From Dioscorea cayenensis subsp. rotundata (lineage: Eukaryota > Streptophyta > Magnoliopsida > Dioscoreales > Dioscoreaceae): DNA of 64,000 nucleotides. The notes beneath the pieces were generated by a model. It searched no databases. It was not told where the DNA came from and worked only from the letters and a program-made list of their open reading frames with translations. Both the position numbers and the translations under genes were made by a program. Below are positions 38,098-50,527 of the stretch, one piece after another (positions within the stretch are counted from its first letter, which is position 1; each line of letters opens with the position of its first letter). The stretch covers positions 29,422,185 to 29,486,184 of the forward strand of contig NC_052471.1 in NCBI RefSeq assembly GCF_009730915.1. The letters are read 5' to 3'.

Positions 38098-39215
38098 TGT
38101 TTTTTTAGCAATTGTTTTTAGTTTGTCAAATTTATCATTTTAGTGGGTCTACAATAAATTAAAATTTTTTTATTAAATTAATAAAAGTAAATGCTCAATA
38201 TCCAAGTAGGCTTAGTAATTTGATCTTTGATCATGAGTAAGTGCTTCCTGGATTATCTCATGTCTTTTTTTATCCCCACAACATCTCAATTGTATTACAT
38301 ACAAAATATTTGTTTGTTAATCATATTAATTCTTTTAAACTCTAAACCCTTTAATAAAAATAGACAGATATAACTCGATTTAAAATAGTAGAGGGATTAA
38401 AAATATATAATTTATGATAAGGGATTAAAAAATTAAGTTAAAAAATAGGGATTATTTTAGAGAATTATAATTAGGGTGGGATTGGGATTAGGGATTAAAA
38501 ATATATAATTTATGATAAGGGATTAAAAAAATTAAGTTAAAAAATAGAGGGATTATTTTAGAGAATTATAATTTTTTTATTTTTTTGAGGGTGGGATTGG
38601 GATTAGCCATTGGTTTTAGGTTTAATTGCAATAATGCCATTCATGGTGGAGAAGGATGACACGTGGAATTAAGGCCGTTGCCCGTTGGGTTGGCTTTAAT
38701 TGCGAGGATGCCACTGGTTGTGAAGGGTAAGATTGGAATTAGCCATTGGTTTTGGGTTTAATTTCGGTAATGCCATTATTGGGAAGAAGGATGAAACTGG
38801 TGGGATTGCAACTGTTTTTGGATTTAATTGCGGGAATGCCACTGGTTGTGAAGTGTGGCATTGGAATTAACCATTGGTTTTGGGTTTATTTTCAATAATG
38901 CCATTCATTTCTAAGAAGGTTGAGATTCGTGGGATTGGCCATTGGCTTTGGCTTTAATTGCGGAAATGCCACTAGTTGGGATTAACCATTGGTTTTGGGT
39001 TTAATTGCCTTAATGCAACTGATTGTGAAGGGTGAGATTGGAATTACACATTGGTTTTGGGTTTAATTGCGACAACGCCACTTCAACTGGTTGTGAAGAG
39101 TGAGATAGGAAAATTAGACATTGGTTTGAGTTTAATTGCGATAATGCCACTAGTTGGGAACGGGGTGTGATTAGGCACTGGTTTTGGATGTAATAACGAG
39201 AATGCCACTCGAAAT
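37905..39215. repeat. Minisatellite upstream of CLASP (about 11 imperfect units of 55-75 bp)
   Basis: Units share the core 'ttggttttgggtttaattgc' followed by 'gataatgcca'. Two units lie at about 37910-38035 and the main block at 38590-39215. Units alternate between a type with GCCACT...GTGAAGGGTGAGATTGG and a type with GCCATTCA...GAAGAAGG, implying that the duplicating unit was a dimer. Between the blocks, at about 38395-38580, an unrelated 90-bp AT-rich unit is also tandemly duplicated. The reading frames running through it are by-products. Confidence 0.8.
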
Positions 39216-39249
39216 CCATAAATGATGAGGGTGTTATAAATTAGCTTTT

Positions 39250-39430
39250 GGACCAATGGCCTTTAGGTTAATTGGTGTCAGATCTTTTACGTAGGCCGTT
39301 TATTTTAGGGAGGATCTGAGATCAAACTTCATATCTTACAAAAGTGAATACACGTGGGTCAGCGTTGAGCCTTGTTCTTTACACATGTACGTTCTTGGAG
39401 TTCTAGTGCTTGTCATCATTCTAAAAAAAA
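39250..39430 (+). mobile_element. SINE-like element with A-tail
   Basis: It starts near 'ggaccaatggcctttaggtt' with an A-box-like TTAGGTTAATTGG, then a B-box-like GAGATCAAACTTC about 55 bp later, and ends in an A9 run at about 39422-39430. No convincing target-site duplication was seen. Confidence 0.5.
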
Positions 39431-42400
39431 ACCCTTTGGTTTGTTTTAATTTATGGTAAATGCTACGACTCGTGTGCTGTGAGACTTTTTTTTTATTTTA
39501 ATATTTAACTTGTGTTTTAAGAGTTTTTGTGATTTAAAATCTAATTTAATTAATTATCCAAAATTTGTTTAGTATATTTTGATAATTTTATATTTTAAAA
39601 AAAAATTGAAATATATTTGTTGGTTTGTAATGACCACCAATAGAGACATAGTCAAGGTATAATTTTTTATTTAATATTTAAAAAATATATAGAATAATTA
39701 TATAAAAATTCTTAAATTGTGGGAATGGTACTATGTAAAAAGAATAGTGATTTCACCCTCCCTCCTGCATAGCTGGTCACTTGTTGCTTTTATATTAAAA
39801 AATTTCGTAATATTAAACATATTTTTACATATTTTTTCCAACCAAAATTTAAATTACTTGAAATAAAAGACCCAAAAAAATCAGTCATTAATTTCAAGAA
39901 TGTCTATTCAGTTGTAAATAATTAAATGCAAAAAATTTAATATCATGCTAAAAAATAATTAGATTATAAGTAAAATATTAAAGGGTTGTTTTGCAAATTA
40001 AGTGACATAATTAAAATGAGAAATTTTACTATATACCTTATTAAGGCCGGGTAATTGCTAATATATCACATATCTACAAAAAGAAATTCTATGTGCCTAT
40101 ATATTTTTATAACTTGAATTAATTTACAAATTTTATAAAAATGTAGATTGATTTCATTTTTTTTTTCTTTTTTTCTGAAAAGTGGTGAGTCATTTTATAA
40201 AATTTTTAATTAAATTTTTATCCAAGAAATATATAAATAAATAAATATGATTTACATAGCTATATAGCTATATATAAACAACTACCATTTATATAGTGTA
40301 TATAAGTAATTATGAATTTTACATAGTATGCAAGAAAAAAAAAAGCCAATTAAATTTAATTTTTTTAAGAAAAATAATAAGACAATGTGGCTTGATTTAA
40401 TAAGAAACACAGAATGATTAACTTGTATGTTATTATAGATTTTAGTACAGGTTAAATATGTAATTTTGGGCAAATGAGACACCATTTTACAAAACAAATG
40501 ATTGATTGGCTTCTGTGCCACCGACCATCTACCCTATTCTCAAATCATAAGCTGTGTTTTTTTTTTAATAACATTTTTTAAGTTACTTTATGTATATAAT
40601 ACAATATATTGTATATTTTTTTTTTAAGGAAAATAATTTGATGTTCTTCCACCACTTTTAATTTCTCAAAAATTCCTTCAAAATTATCAACTCCACAAAT
40701 ATCCATCATTTCCAAAAATTTTACTTTTAAATCAAAAATAAATTAAAATTATAAAATTACCACTGCATGAGCATAAAGAGAGCTAACTATCCACCTTTAT
40801 GTTTGTGTCGATGCACTTTTAATAGGCATCACTTTGCGACTCCATTGTACATATGGGCATGGGACGGGACCTGCCTCATTCGAGGCGAGGAATCCCTCAA
40901 TTCTCTCTTTTTTTAGGATGGGATAGAAAAAAAGTCCTCGATCGCTCCATGAGGTCCCCGCTCCAAAATAAAATTATATTTATATGTATATACAATATAT
41001 GAGGTTAATGAAAGCCTTTACTGTTTTAGTAGGTTACTCTAGTTCTAGCAAAGGATGCATATTACTATAGTATTTGATTTTTAATTATTGTGTTTATATA
41101 GTTTTTAATACAATATATGTATGACTTGTTGATAAAAGAATAATGAATATAGAATTAATAAATATTAAACTCATAATTCATAACTTTTTTTTCTTTAATA
41201 GTGGGAGGGATTGGGATGAGATTTCTCAAAATGGAGAGTGAAGCTTTTCCTGCCTCAATTGTCTAACCAAAGTGAAAATGAAGAATCTTCGTCTGGGATA
41301 GGGGAGTGAATAAGGAGTACTTAGTGGCCATTCTTACCCCATGATACCTGTCAAATTTATTTCAGCATTATATTAAAATATTAATAGTACAACATAAGTT
41401 GGAAAAAAAAAGCTAAAAAATAAATAAAAAATCAAAGGGACTATATTATCATAATGAAAATATACAAGGAGCTTTTAATAATTTTATGTTATTATGTTTC
41501 CAATTTTACCCTCAATTCATGTCATTTTTACAATCATGGTACAATGATAATCATTTGATATTTTTCTTTTCCATTCAAAATATATTATTATAAATTTTGG
41601 AAATAATCGCATATTTGTGGGTATATACTCACATAAAAATTAAGTTCACAAATCTAATATTTTCTCTATATAGTCATTGTAACAATAATATATATATATA
41701 TATATATTATTAGCTTCCCTTTCTATTATGTTACAAATAACAATGAGATTTAAGTGAAATATTAGGATCGCATTACATGACAAGTCTGAGTTATGCAAAA
41801 TGTATGCATATAATTGATTGATTTTTATATAGTTCTTGGTATGAGTTTTTTAAATAGTTGTTTAATAATAAAAAGATATTTAATGTTACATTAAACATGA
41901 CTATAGGATCCTATCTCTTAATTTCTTTTTTTTTTTTAATTACCATACTATATCAACCCTCCCAGTTGAGGGCAAGGGTGAAAGGGTAATTGAAAAGGGT
42001 AAAATTGTATTTAAAAAATATTATTTAAAATTAACAAATAGTTTATGAATATATATATATAAAAGTCCCCTACCCGCAACACATATATATATATATATAT
42101 TACAAAATTGCTTGCATGGATTGTAAAAAGCGGTATATTACTAATATGTCCGTATAAAAATCATATTCACTAATATACCCTTGCAAATCACTTGTATTTG
42201 CTTATATACTCCTATAAATGAAAATTAATTTTATAAATTTTGTGAAAGTAGTTTTTGTTTTATGAATAAACGAAGAGAAATAGACTATTTTAAGAATAAA
42301 TAAAATTAATAATAATAATAATAATAATAGAGATATAAGTATTTTTTATTTTTAAGGGGTATACAAGTAAACAAGGCCCTATCTATACAACACATAATAG

Positions 42401-43180
42401 CGATTAAGAAACTTTAAGGAACTTATAAAATGAAATAAATAAATAAATAAATAAATAAAGAGAAGATTAGAGTTTGATTAGAAGGTAGTTGAGATGGAAG
42501 TATCATATAGTTGGGTTGGGTTTGCTATTCAAAGAGTAGTCCAAAGTCCTCATCAAATGCTCCACTAATCATCATCATCATCATCCTTATCATAAAAAAG
42601 AAAAAATAATTAATTAACTTTTTGAAAAATTTAGGAAGATTGAGGGGGAGTCATGTTCATGTTTGTTGAAATAAAAACCATTTTCTTTTTTTATGTTGGT
42701 TGGCCTAAATCATGCCAACACAAACAACAACACTTTAAAAGCTCACCATTTTTGTTATATCTCAATTTTCCTTTTTTAAATTTAATTTAATTCTAACGCT
42801 AGATTTGTTAATGATAATAATTCCTTTGAAAAATGTAATAGTAATGTTTTGGTTCTTTTATGTTTTTAATGGGCAGTTTAGTAATGTTTGGTTTTTTTAC
42901 TGGTTTTTAATTTTTTTTTTACACATTTGATAATTTTTTAAGAGAATATTATATTATAATTTTCTATTGGCGAAAGTTTCTAGTAATTTGTTTATAGAAT
43001 ATTATATAAAATGTCTGGTTGGTTTTAAGATAACTATATGAGTTATGAATGAAAAGATAAAGGCATGAATATTGCAGCCTTCTCCTAATTTCCTAAGTAC
43101 CTTCTCCCTTGTTCTTCTCTCATCCCTTGCTTTCCCTGCTCTATCACGCCCTCCTGATCCTCTTCCTTTTTTCTGATCTT
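39431..43180. other. Gene-free AT-rich stretch
   Basis: Dominated by A/T runs, TA microsatellites (about 41688-41708, 42080-42100) and AAT, AAAT and ATC runs (about 42308-42328, 42435-42460, 42570-42585). A GC-richer segment at 40850-41340 (tgggacgggacctgcctc ... tcccctatcccagac on the opposite strand at its far end) looks like a degraded DNA transposon, but I cannot define its ends. No coding region is supported. Confidence 0.5.
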
Positions 43181-43189
43181 GCCTGTTAT

Positions 43190-44070
43190 GGTACCATCAA
43201 TTGGTGCTTTTGTTGAGAGCTAAAGAAGCACACAGAATGACGGAAAAGATGCTCACCCGCTCTTAGCCCATGGAAGAACAATTAACAGGGATTGGCGAGC
43301 AACTCTCACGCCATGACTCCATCCTCTTGAAGCTCGACTCCTCCTTTGTTATAGTCCAGCAACATACACATGCATTTGAGATAATTTAGGAATCATTAGC
43401 TCCACAAACAGATGGTCATGGCAGATATGATGGTAAAGATAGCTAAGTTGGACAAACAAGCAACCCCACCACCTTTGCTAGCTCTTCCGGAGACTTCATC
43501 ATTAACTTTCTCTTAGTTGGCAGTTACAGTGATAACTTAAAATATGCTCTCTTTTAGCTCATCGCTTGCTTAAGTTTGAGATACTCCTCTTCAATGGAGA
43601 TAACGTATCAGATGAATCTTTTAAATCAAAATTTTTTTACTTATCACTAGATCTCAGGCAACCAAAAACTCACCATCGCAGCATTTTACATGACTAAATT
43701 GGGGGGGGGGGAGAGCTCCAATGGTATCACTAGATGCACTCCACCGGCCAACTATCTACTTCGGAGGAATTTTCATGGTGATTGGAACTCCTATTTGGCC
43801 CTTCTTCTTTCATCAGTAATGAAGCACAATTGTATAAGCTCAAACATACACCATCAGTAGCGCCCTACCTCCACGAATTTGAGTGCTTATTGACGCCTTG
43901 ATGGGTATCTCCGGCTTAAGCCAACATAACCTTTTTAATTATTTTCTTTGCAGTCTCCGGGAAGACATACTAAGGGAATTTTATCTCTTGAAACTGATGG
44001 TTTGGTGGCCAAACTTTGATCTAGCCCATTTATTATTAGTAATAAAGATAGGGGGCAAAATGCAAAAGAA
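43190..44070 (+). pseudogene. Ty3/Gypsy Gag relic
   Basis: Broken frames show Gypsy Gag features. An N-terminal part around 43250-43480 reads MEEQLTGIGEQLSRHDSI, and the capsid core around 43790-44030 contains PYLHEFECLL, GISGLSQHNLFNYFLCSLR and EDILREFYLLK, matching the EF..L...V.GL....L...F..GL..DI..E pattern. Many stops and frameshifts are present. The following Copia LTR cuts it off, so the Copia element was probably inserted into it. Confidence 0.75.
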
Positions 44071-44269
44071 ACCCTAAACATAAATATGTGGCTATTGAGA
44101 AGGCATCGATAGTGAGGAAAAAGAAAAAGAAGCGTGATTTTGTTCTCTATGTCTATTGGAAGGAGGAAGGTGAAGAAAGCATATCTTCTTTAATTGAATT
44201 ATACTCAAATCGGCAAGTTTGTTTGGAGCAATCTTGGAGGATAATTTCTCTAGTTTTTTTTTTCTTGGT

Positions 44270-46769
44270 GTGATCATTCAAGAAAGGGGGTTTCCTAGAG
44301 TTATTATTTGTATTTCTCCATTATTGGTGGTGATCTTAAGTGTGTATTTGCTTGAGAGTTTTTGTACTTGTTGATTTTGATAGTGGATTTGATTCGGAGT
44401 TTGGCCCGTGGTTTTTTCCCTCTGAATAGGAGGGTTTTCCATTCATTTATTGTTCAGTTTAGTACCCGAAATTATTTTATTTACATCAAGAAGCATTTGC
44501 TGTGCAAAACTCAACAAGTGGTATCAGAGAGTGTGATTTGTTGATCCGGGTGTTTCTTGGTGTGAATTGAAATGGAGGATTTTGTGGTATAATGATGAAA
44601 TTGTCAGCTTCAAACTATTCAATTTGGAAGTTAAAGATGGAGGACCTTCTTTATTGCAAGGATTTATATGATCCTATTAAATTAGGAGCTACTAAGCCAA
44701 CTGAAAAATCTGATGATGATTGGGAGAAAATGCACAGGAAGATTGTAGGAACTATCCGACAGTGGGTTGATATCAGTGTATATCATCATATAAGCAAAGA
44801 AGTTGATGCATAGGTGCTATGGAAAAAATTAGAAAATATGTATGAGAGGAAGAATGCTCAAATGAAAGCTTTTGTTATCAGAAAGCTTGTGAATCTGAAG
44901 CTTAGAGATGGGCGATCAATTGCTGAACACTTGAGTGATTTTCAAGATATGGTAAATCAGTTGAGCACAATGAAAATAACACTAGATGATGAATTGCAGG
45001 CATTATTGCTCTTGAGTTCTTTGCCTGACAGTTGGGAGACCTTGGCAGTGTCTCTTAGCAACTCTGCTCCGAATGGTGTCCTATCTTTATCTATGGTAAA
45101 AGATAGTCTTTATAATGAGGAGACAAGAAAGAAAGATATGGGCATTGATACTTCACAGGTTCTTGTTACAGTTACAGAGAACAGAGGCAGGAGTAAGAGT
45201 CGAGGTCCTAAAGGGCACTCTAAGTCAAGGGGCAAGTCATATCCAAAAGGCAAATTCACTTGCTATCATTGTGGCAAAAAAGGGCATATGCGAAGAAACT
45301 ACAAGATCTGGAAAAAAGAATAGAATGATGAGAACAATTCAAAGAAGACAGATGATCAAAATACCACTGCAGCTGTATCTGTTGAAGAAGAAGAAATGGT
45401 TGTACTTTTCTTTAATGAGGATGAAAGCCAAGTTACTGATTCTTGTGTTGAGTGGGTTATTGATTCAGCAGCATCATACCATGCTACATCAAAGAAGGAA
45501 GTTTTTACTACATACAAATCAGGAAACTTTGGCAAAGTAAAGATGGGTAACATCAATTATGCAGATATAGTGGGTATTGGTGATGTTTGTGTAGAGACAA
45601 ATGCTGGTTGTACATTGATTCTGAAAAATGTACGACATGTTCCAGAGTTGCGTTTGAATTTGATTTCTACTCATGCTTTGGACCAAGAAGGTTATTTCAA
45701 TATCTTTGGTGACAAGAATTGGAAACTTACTAAAGGTTCAATGGTGGTCGCCAGAGGTACTTTGTGTCATACATTATACAAGACTCAACCAAGGATGATT
45801 AAAGGTGACTTAAATGCAATTGAAGATGAAGCTTCCCTAGATTTGTGGCACAAGAGGTTGGCACATATGAGTGAAAAAGGCTTGCAAATTTTGGCAAAGA
45901 AGTCTCTTATTTCCTTTGCTAAAGGTATGAGTTTAAACCCTTGTGATTATTGTTTATTTGACAAGCAACATAAAGTTTCATTTAATAAGTCCTCTGAAAG
46001 GAAAACTAATGTTCTTGAGTTAGTTTATTCTGATGTATGTGGTCCCATTGATGTGGAAACTCTAGGGGATGATAGATATTTTGTTACTTTTATTGTTGAT
46101 GCTTCACGAAAGGTTTGGGTGTTTGTTTTGAAATCAAAAGACCAGGTGTTTCATTACTTCAAGCAGTTTCATGTCATGGTGGAAAGAGAGAAGGGGGCAT
46201 CCTTGAAGTATCTTTGCAATGACAATGGAGGTGAATACACTTCAAAAGAGTTTGAAAAATACTGCTTGGAGTATGGCATCAGACATGAAAAGACTGTTCC
46301 TGGTACTCCACAGCACAATGGTGTAGCTGAAAGAACAAACAGAACCATTCTGGAGAAGGTCAGATGCATGTTAAAAATGGCTAATCTACCTAAGCCATTT
46401 TGGGGTGAAGCCCTTAACACAGCTTGCTACCTAATGAATCGATCTCCATCAACACCTTTACATTTTGATTTTTCTGAGAGAGTATGGTCAGAAAGAGATA
46501 TTACTTACTCTCATTTGAAGGTATTTGGCTGCAAAGCTTTTGCACATGTACCAAAGGAGCAAAGACAGAAACTTGATGACAAGGCTATTTCATGCATTTT
46601 TCTGGGTTATGGAGATGCAGAGTTTGGTTACAGGCTATGGGAACCAGTGAAGAAAAAGGTCTTTAGATCCAGAGATGTTATCTTCCAGGAATATAAGACC
46701 TTGGCTGATTTTGAAACATCAGAGAAGAATAGTGACATTTCTTTTTCTAGGTTATGTACACTAGTCTAG
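44270..46769 (+). mobile_element. Truncated Ty1/Copia element (5' LTR part to integrase)
   Basis: A 5' LTR ends ...CTCAACA at 44516; its start is uncertain. A tRNA-Met primer-binding site, TGGTATCAGAGA, follows at 44519-44530. Gag and Pol run to integrase and stop at 46769. No reverse transcriptase, RNase H or 3' LTR was found downstream, where a TA microsatellite begins at about 46823. Confidence 0.88.
44592..46769 (+). pseudogene. Copia Gag, protease and integrase, truncated
   Basis: Gag starts within KLSASNYSIWKLKMEDLL near 44595 and is open except for one TAG at 44811-44813 (after SKEVDA, before LWKKLENMY). The zinc knuckle at about 45262 reads CYHCGKKGHMRRNY, so the last Cys of the CCHC motif is a Tyr. 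A stop at 45321 and a frame change separate Gag from a long open frame at 45396-46769. That frame contains a protease-like WVIDSAASYHAT (DSA in place of DSG), GAG-pre-integrase LWHKRLAHMSEKGL, and integrase with SDVCGPIDVETLGD, NDNGGEYTS and the PQHNGVAERTNRTI block, which carries the expected D, D, E residues. Everything after the integrase C-terminus is lost. Unlike the left element, its lesions are mostly substitutions. Confidence 0.9.
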
Positions 46770-47284
46770 CATGGTTTAAAAAGTAAAAATCTTTTCAACA
46801 TCAATCACTTTAAAGCTAATTAATATATATATATATATATATATATATTAAGAGTATGGGTTCCAGAACGAGAGAGCGAGATGTGAAGAAATGATCATTT
46901 AGAGTTCACGCTTCTGTTCTACTTTCTTTACTTCTTCTTAATAAGAACGCCCATGCAAAATACCGTGGAAATAAGCACGCCCATGCAGAATACTGTGCTT
47001 CGCAGCACACCCATCAGAATTCACATCTTTTTCGGTCATATATATATGTCTTTTCTTCAGCATTAATTATTCAATAAAAAAAACTTAAAAATATTATAAA
47101 GTTAATCTCGGAAATGAAATAGATTGCATTCATCCCAAGACAAGTCATTTCATAGTTTTATTGCTCTTCTTCTTTACTTCTTCTTCTTATTCAAAGCTTG
47201 CAACTCATCCGAATTGCAAACCCTAACTTTCTTCTTCTTCAAATTGCAACTCCTTCTTCTTCTTCTACTACTACTACTACTATA
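46770..47284. other. Spacer with CT-rich leader-like DNA
   Basis: A TA microsatellite at about 46823-46850, then imperfect repeats of 'cgcccatgcaaaatac' and 'cgcccatgcagaatac' at about 46948-47000. Then a TATA-like tatatatatg near 47039-47048, and a CT-rich, telobox-containing (aaaccctaa) stretch just before the small ORF at 47285. Confidence 0.4.
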
Positions 47285-47515
47285 ATGGATAGGGCAAGTG
47301 CGACCCTTTTTGCTTTGTTAGTTGTGATGATTTTTCTTGTTGTAGTTTTAATTTTTTGACATTACATTCCGGAAAAGGAGAATCAAGGGTTGCCAACACA
47401 CTCCCCGCCGGAGCCACCACACTCGCCGTTGAAGCCGAAGCCACCACACTCGCCGTTGAAGCCGAAGCAACCTATCCTTCATTTTAAAAAATTTTTATTT
47501 GATCGAAGAGGGTAA
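47285..47515 (+). pseudogene. Small signal-peptide plus proline-rich ORF with in-frame TGA
   Basis: A 76-codon frame runs from ATG 47285 to TAA 47513-47515, with a single TGA at 47357-47359. The first part, MDRASATLFALLVVMIFL and following, is a hydrophobic signal-peptide or membrane-anchor segment. After the TGA come two copies of PPHSPLKPK and a basic tail (PILHFKKF, FDRRG). The DNA before it looks like a plant 5' leader, being CT-rich with a telobox. I do not recognise the family. It may be a recently inactivated secreted peptide gene, a gene with a sequencing error at the TGA, or chance. Confidence 0.4.
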
Positions 47516-47899
47516 TTTGGGTTTTATTATAGAACCCTAGGTTTAGTGAAGTTTTTGAAGTTGTTTGTATAGTTTTTGTAATTTTTTCTTTTTGTAAAAA
47601 GTTGTTTGGAATGAAAGTTGTTTTGTAGTTGTATGGGTTATCAACTTTCATAAAATTTAGTTGTTATCATTTGATGAGAATTACTCATAAGTTTTTAGGT
47701 TTTTTTTTTTTTTTTGTGTGTTTATCCAACATGAAATTAAAGGAGCAAGCAATTGATATCAATTGGTTAAGGAGAGATAAGGTTCATATGAAACATATCT
47801 TATTAATATGCACTGCTACCTTATTGGTATTCCAGACTTGGTCTCTAAGATTTCGTCAAAATGTTTATTGTATCTCAAGTTTCAGATTTACATTATAAA

Positions 47900-48365
47900 A
47901 ACCATGCTAATTTTCTTTGAAGGAACATCAGTGAAAGTGGCATCTTGGCAGCTTGGTTTGTAAGAATTCTTGTTGGCAGCCTGCTCAAATTTTTTCATGC
48001 CATCTTCATTCTCCTCCAAACCAGTCTGAACAAAATATCTTATCCACCAGGACCAGCCTTCCGGTGAAATAAACATGAGAAAATGTAAGCATTGGCAAAT
48101 GGTTAGATATGTAGTGTTCATTGATGTTATTACACAAACTATTTGCACTCTACGATTCATAATATACAGATATTGTTTATCTAGGAATCCGTAGATACAA
48201 AATGAAAGCACTAAAATAAAAATGAAGCTTTCATGGGCTTCAGTTTTGAGCAAGACATTTTCAAATACAATCAAATAATTAATGACGAACAATAAACAAA
48301 AACAATGCATTGGTGGAATTCACAAACCTTATCAAGAGGGAGAAGCCTCCAAGCTCTCCATATAA
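47900..48365 (-). pseudogene. Exon-like fragment of an unrecognised protein
   Basis: On the minus strand, 47900-48060 reads EGWSWWIRYFVQTGLEENED and then KKFEQAANKNSYKPSCQDA, whose composition looks like real protein. Further up, at about 48335-48370, LEGALYGELGGFSLLIR is followed by a possible donor. The splice phases I tried do not join the two cleanly and no start is visible, so it is probably a gene fragment or relic. Function unknown. Confidence 0.35.
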
Positions 48366-48639
48366 GGCACCCTCAAGCTTTCTTATGCTGCCATAAATTA
48401 ACATCAATCCATCTTTAACACTTTTTTCACAATATCCCAATCCTTGGTGACTTTATGGGATATAATGTGTTAGGTATATAAATCTAACCTACTTTGAAGG
48501 TACAATATAAAGCCATTCAGAGTTGTCTTGTTGATTTCCCACAGTACTTGATTTGAGATGAACTGGTGTTCTACAAGGGTCGTGTCTTCGTACCACCAGA
48601 GTCAGCACAACAAACTAAATATGTTATCATGTTGATTTA

Positions 48640-48914
48640 ATATACTCCTTAGTAAACTCATGAGCAAGCTCATTTAGCATATTTGTGAGTAAGCTTGTGA
48701 ACAAGCTTGTGAGCAAGCTCATTTAGTGAATTTGTGAATAAGCTCGTGAGTAGGCTCGTGAGCCTTAACGAGCCGGGCAGTGTGTGGCTCGAACTCAGCT
48801 CGATTAATTATTCAAGCTTAAAAGTTAAGCTTGAGCTCGGCTCATTTGAACGAGCCTTTGTCAAATTGAGCTTTGAGTAGCTCGTGAGTGGCTTGGATCA
48901 TTTGCAGCCCTATC
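48640..48914. mobile_element. Probable hAT-type transposon terminus with subterminal repeats
   Basis: Dense short motifs of the type gctcgtgag, gagctcg and caagctcat occur in both orientations, and the segment ends in 'tttgcagccctat'. Read in reverse this is ATAGGGCTGCAAA, like the TAGGG-type terminal repeats of plant hAT elements. No matching other end or 8-bp duplication was found, so it is a fragment. Confidence 0.5.
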
Positions 48915-50359
48915 TGGAATGATCTAATCTCGAGGCAAATCAAAAGATCGAAAAAAAATTGGAATTTCAACATCAATTGAGACCTTATCTCGAAATGATT
49001 TAGGAATTGCATCATCAAAAGAAGTGACCTTATCCCGAGGTAGATCAGAAGTTTGAGAAGAAATTAAAATTTTATTATCAATTGAGGCCTTATCTCGAGA
49101 TGATTTTAAGAGTTAAATCAAAAAAAAAAAATAAAGCCTTATCTTGAAGCTCTGCCGATCAAGATTTCATCATCCAGGAGGCATTATTGTTGTTGTTGTT
49201 TTTTTTTTTTTTAATGTATAAGTGATATTATATATATATATATAACATGATTCATTGGATTGATGATTAAAGTGATTAAAGAAAACAAAGCAATCATTCT
49301 CACCACTATAGAAAAGTTCTCATGTTTATGATTTATGAGTCTATAACAACAGTTCAAATAACACTGTCCCTTCAAACTCAAGTATATTTGTATATTTATA
49401 TTAAAAAAAAACTTTATCCATTAAAAAAGACAAAAAGGATGTTGTCAGTCTTTATAAACTGTTTATGATTATTAAATAAAAAGAATATTATAGTTTGAAA
49501 TATGGTACTATTCATATCAATATATTTATTTGGCATGTAGTAGTTTTTTTTATTTTTTAAGTAATCAGGACACACAAAAGCAATTAATTTTTTATTAAAG
49601 AAGAGTAGAGATATATAAAATATTTTAATAGCTTTGTTTCAATTGTTTAATAAATAAGAATAATTCCAAGCTAGATTATTATTTTTTTAAGAAAAATTCA
49701 TGTCAATTTTAGAAAAAAAAATGTTTAAAAATATCCCTCATAAAATGTAAAATTTCATTTATGCCCTTGTGAATTTTATAATTACATGATACCCTAGATT
49801 ATTATTTTTTTTAAATTGTGATACTTTTCTTTTTTATAAAATGAGATTAATGTCCAAGGGGTTGAACATGAGGGAGATAAAGTTAGTTTCAGAAATTTAT
49901 AATTATAATTTTGAACCAGGGGTATATATGCACATAATTATTAAATTTATCAGCATATAAACACATGCTCACATCTTTTGAGGGGGTTATACATTAAAAA
50001 AAAACCCTTGAATATATTATATATTATTAGCATTACATTTGAAAACATAATTCATTTCTTATTTTATTAATATTTATTGTGGCTAGTCATTTAATACTAT
50101 ATTAGGTGCAAATAATAATAATAATAATTAATTAATTAATTAATTAATTAAACTCATTATTTAAAAACTTAAGTTGCTTAAACAAGTGATTATAAATTTT
50201 GAATCTTTATATAAGACTAAAACACCTGAGCAAATTCTGACTTCTTATAATATTATTAGTACCTCATCTTAGAAAACTGACAGGTCAATTACCCAAAAAA
50301 AAACCAACAATAAAAAACTCGATATACCATAAAATTTCATCATCATCATCATCATCATC

Positions 50360-50412
<53 letters not shown>

Positions 50413-50527
50413 TATGATGAATAGCATGCTAAGTTGAAGCATGTAAAATTTATTATATAATTATTATTTTCCACAACTAGAGAAGAAAAACAAACTCTAA
50501 AAAGATGTTGACATAAATTAGAATAAG
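48915..50527. other. AT-rich spacer with microsatellites
   Basis: At 48915-49160 there are imperfect repeats of about 60-70 bp with 'cttatctcga'. At 50336-50412 there is a compound (CAT)n(AAT)n microsatellite, with further AAT and ATTA runs near 50110-50150. No gene is seen. Confidence 0.5.

Noticed and set aside
40850..41340. Defined DNA transposon
   Set aside because: Composition differs from the surroundings, but no convincing terminal inverted repeats or target duplication could be found by eye.
50336..50412. Possible CRISPR-like regular repeat
   Set aside because: A simple CAT/AAT microsatellite; there are no spacers and the genome is a plant nuclear genome.
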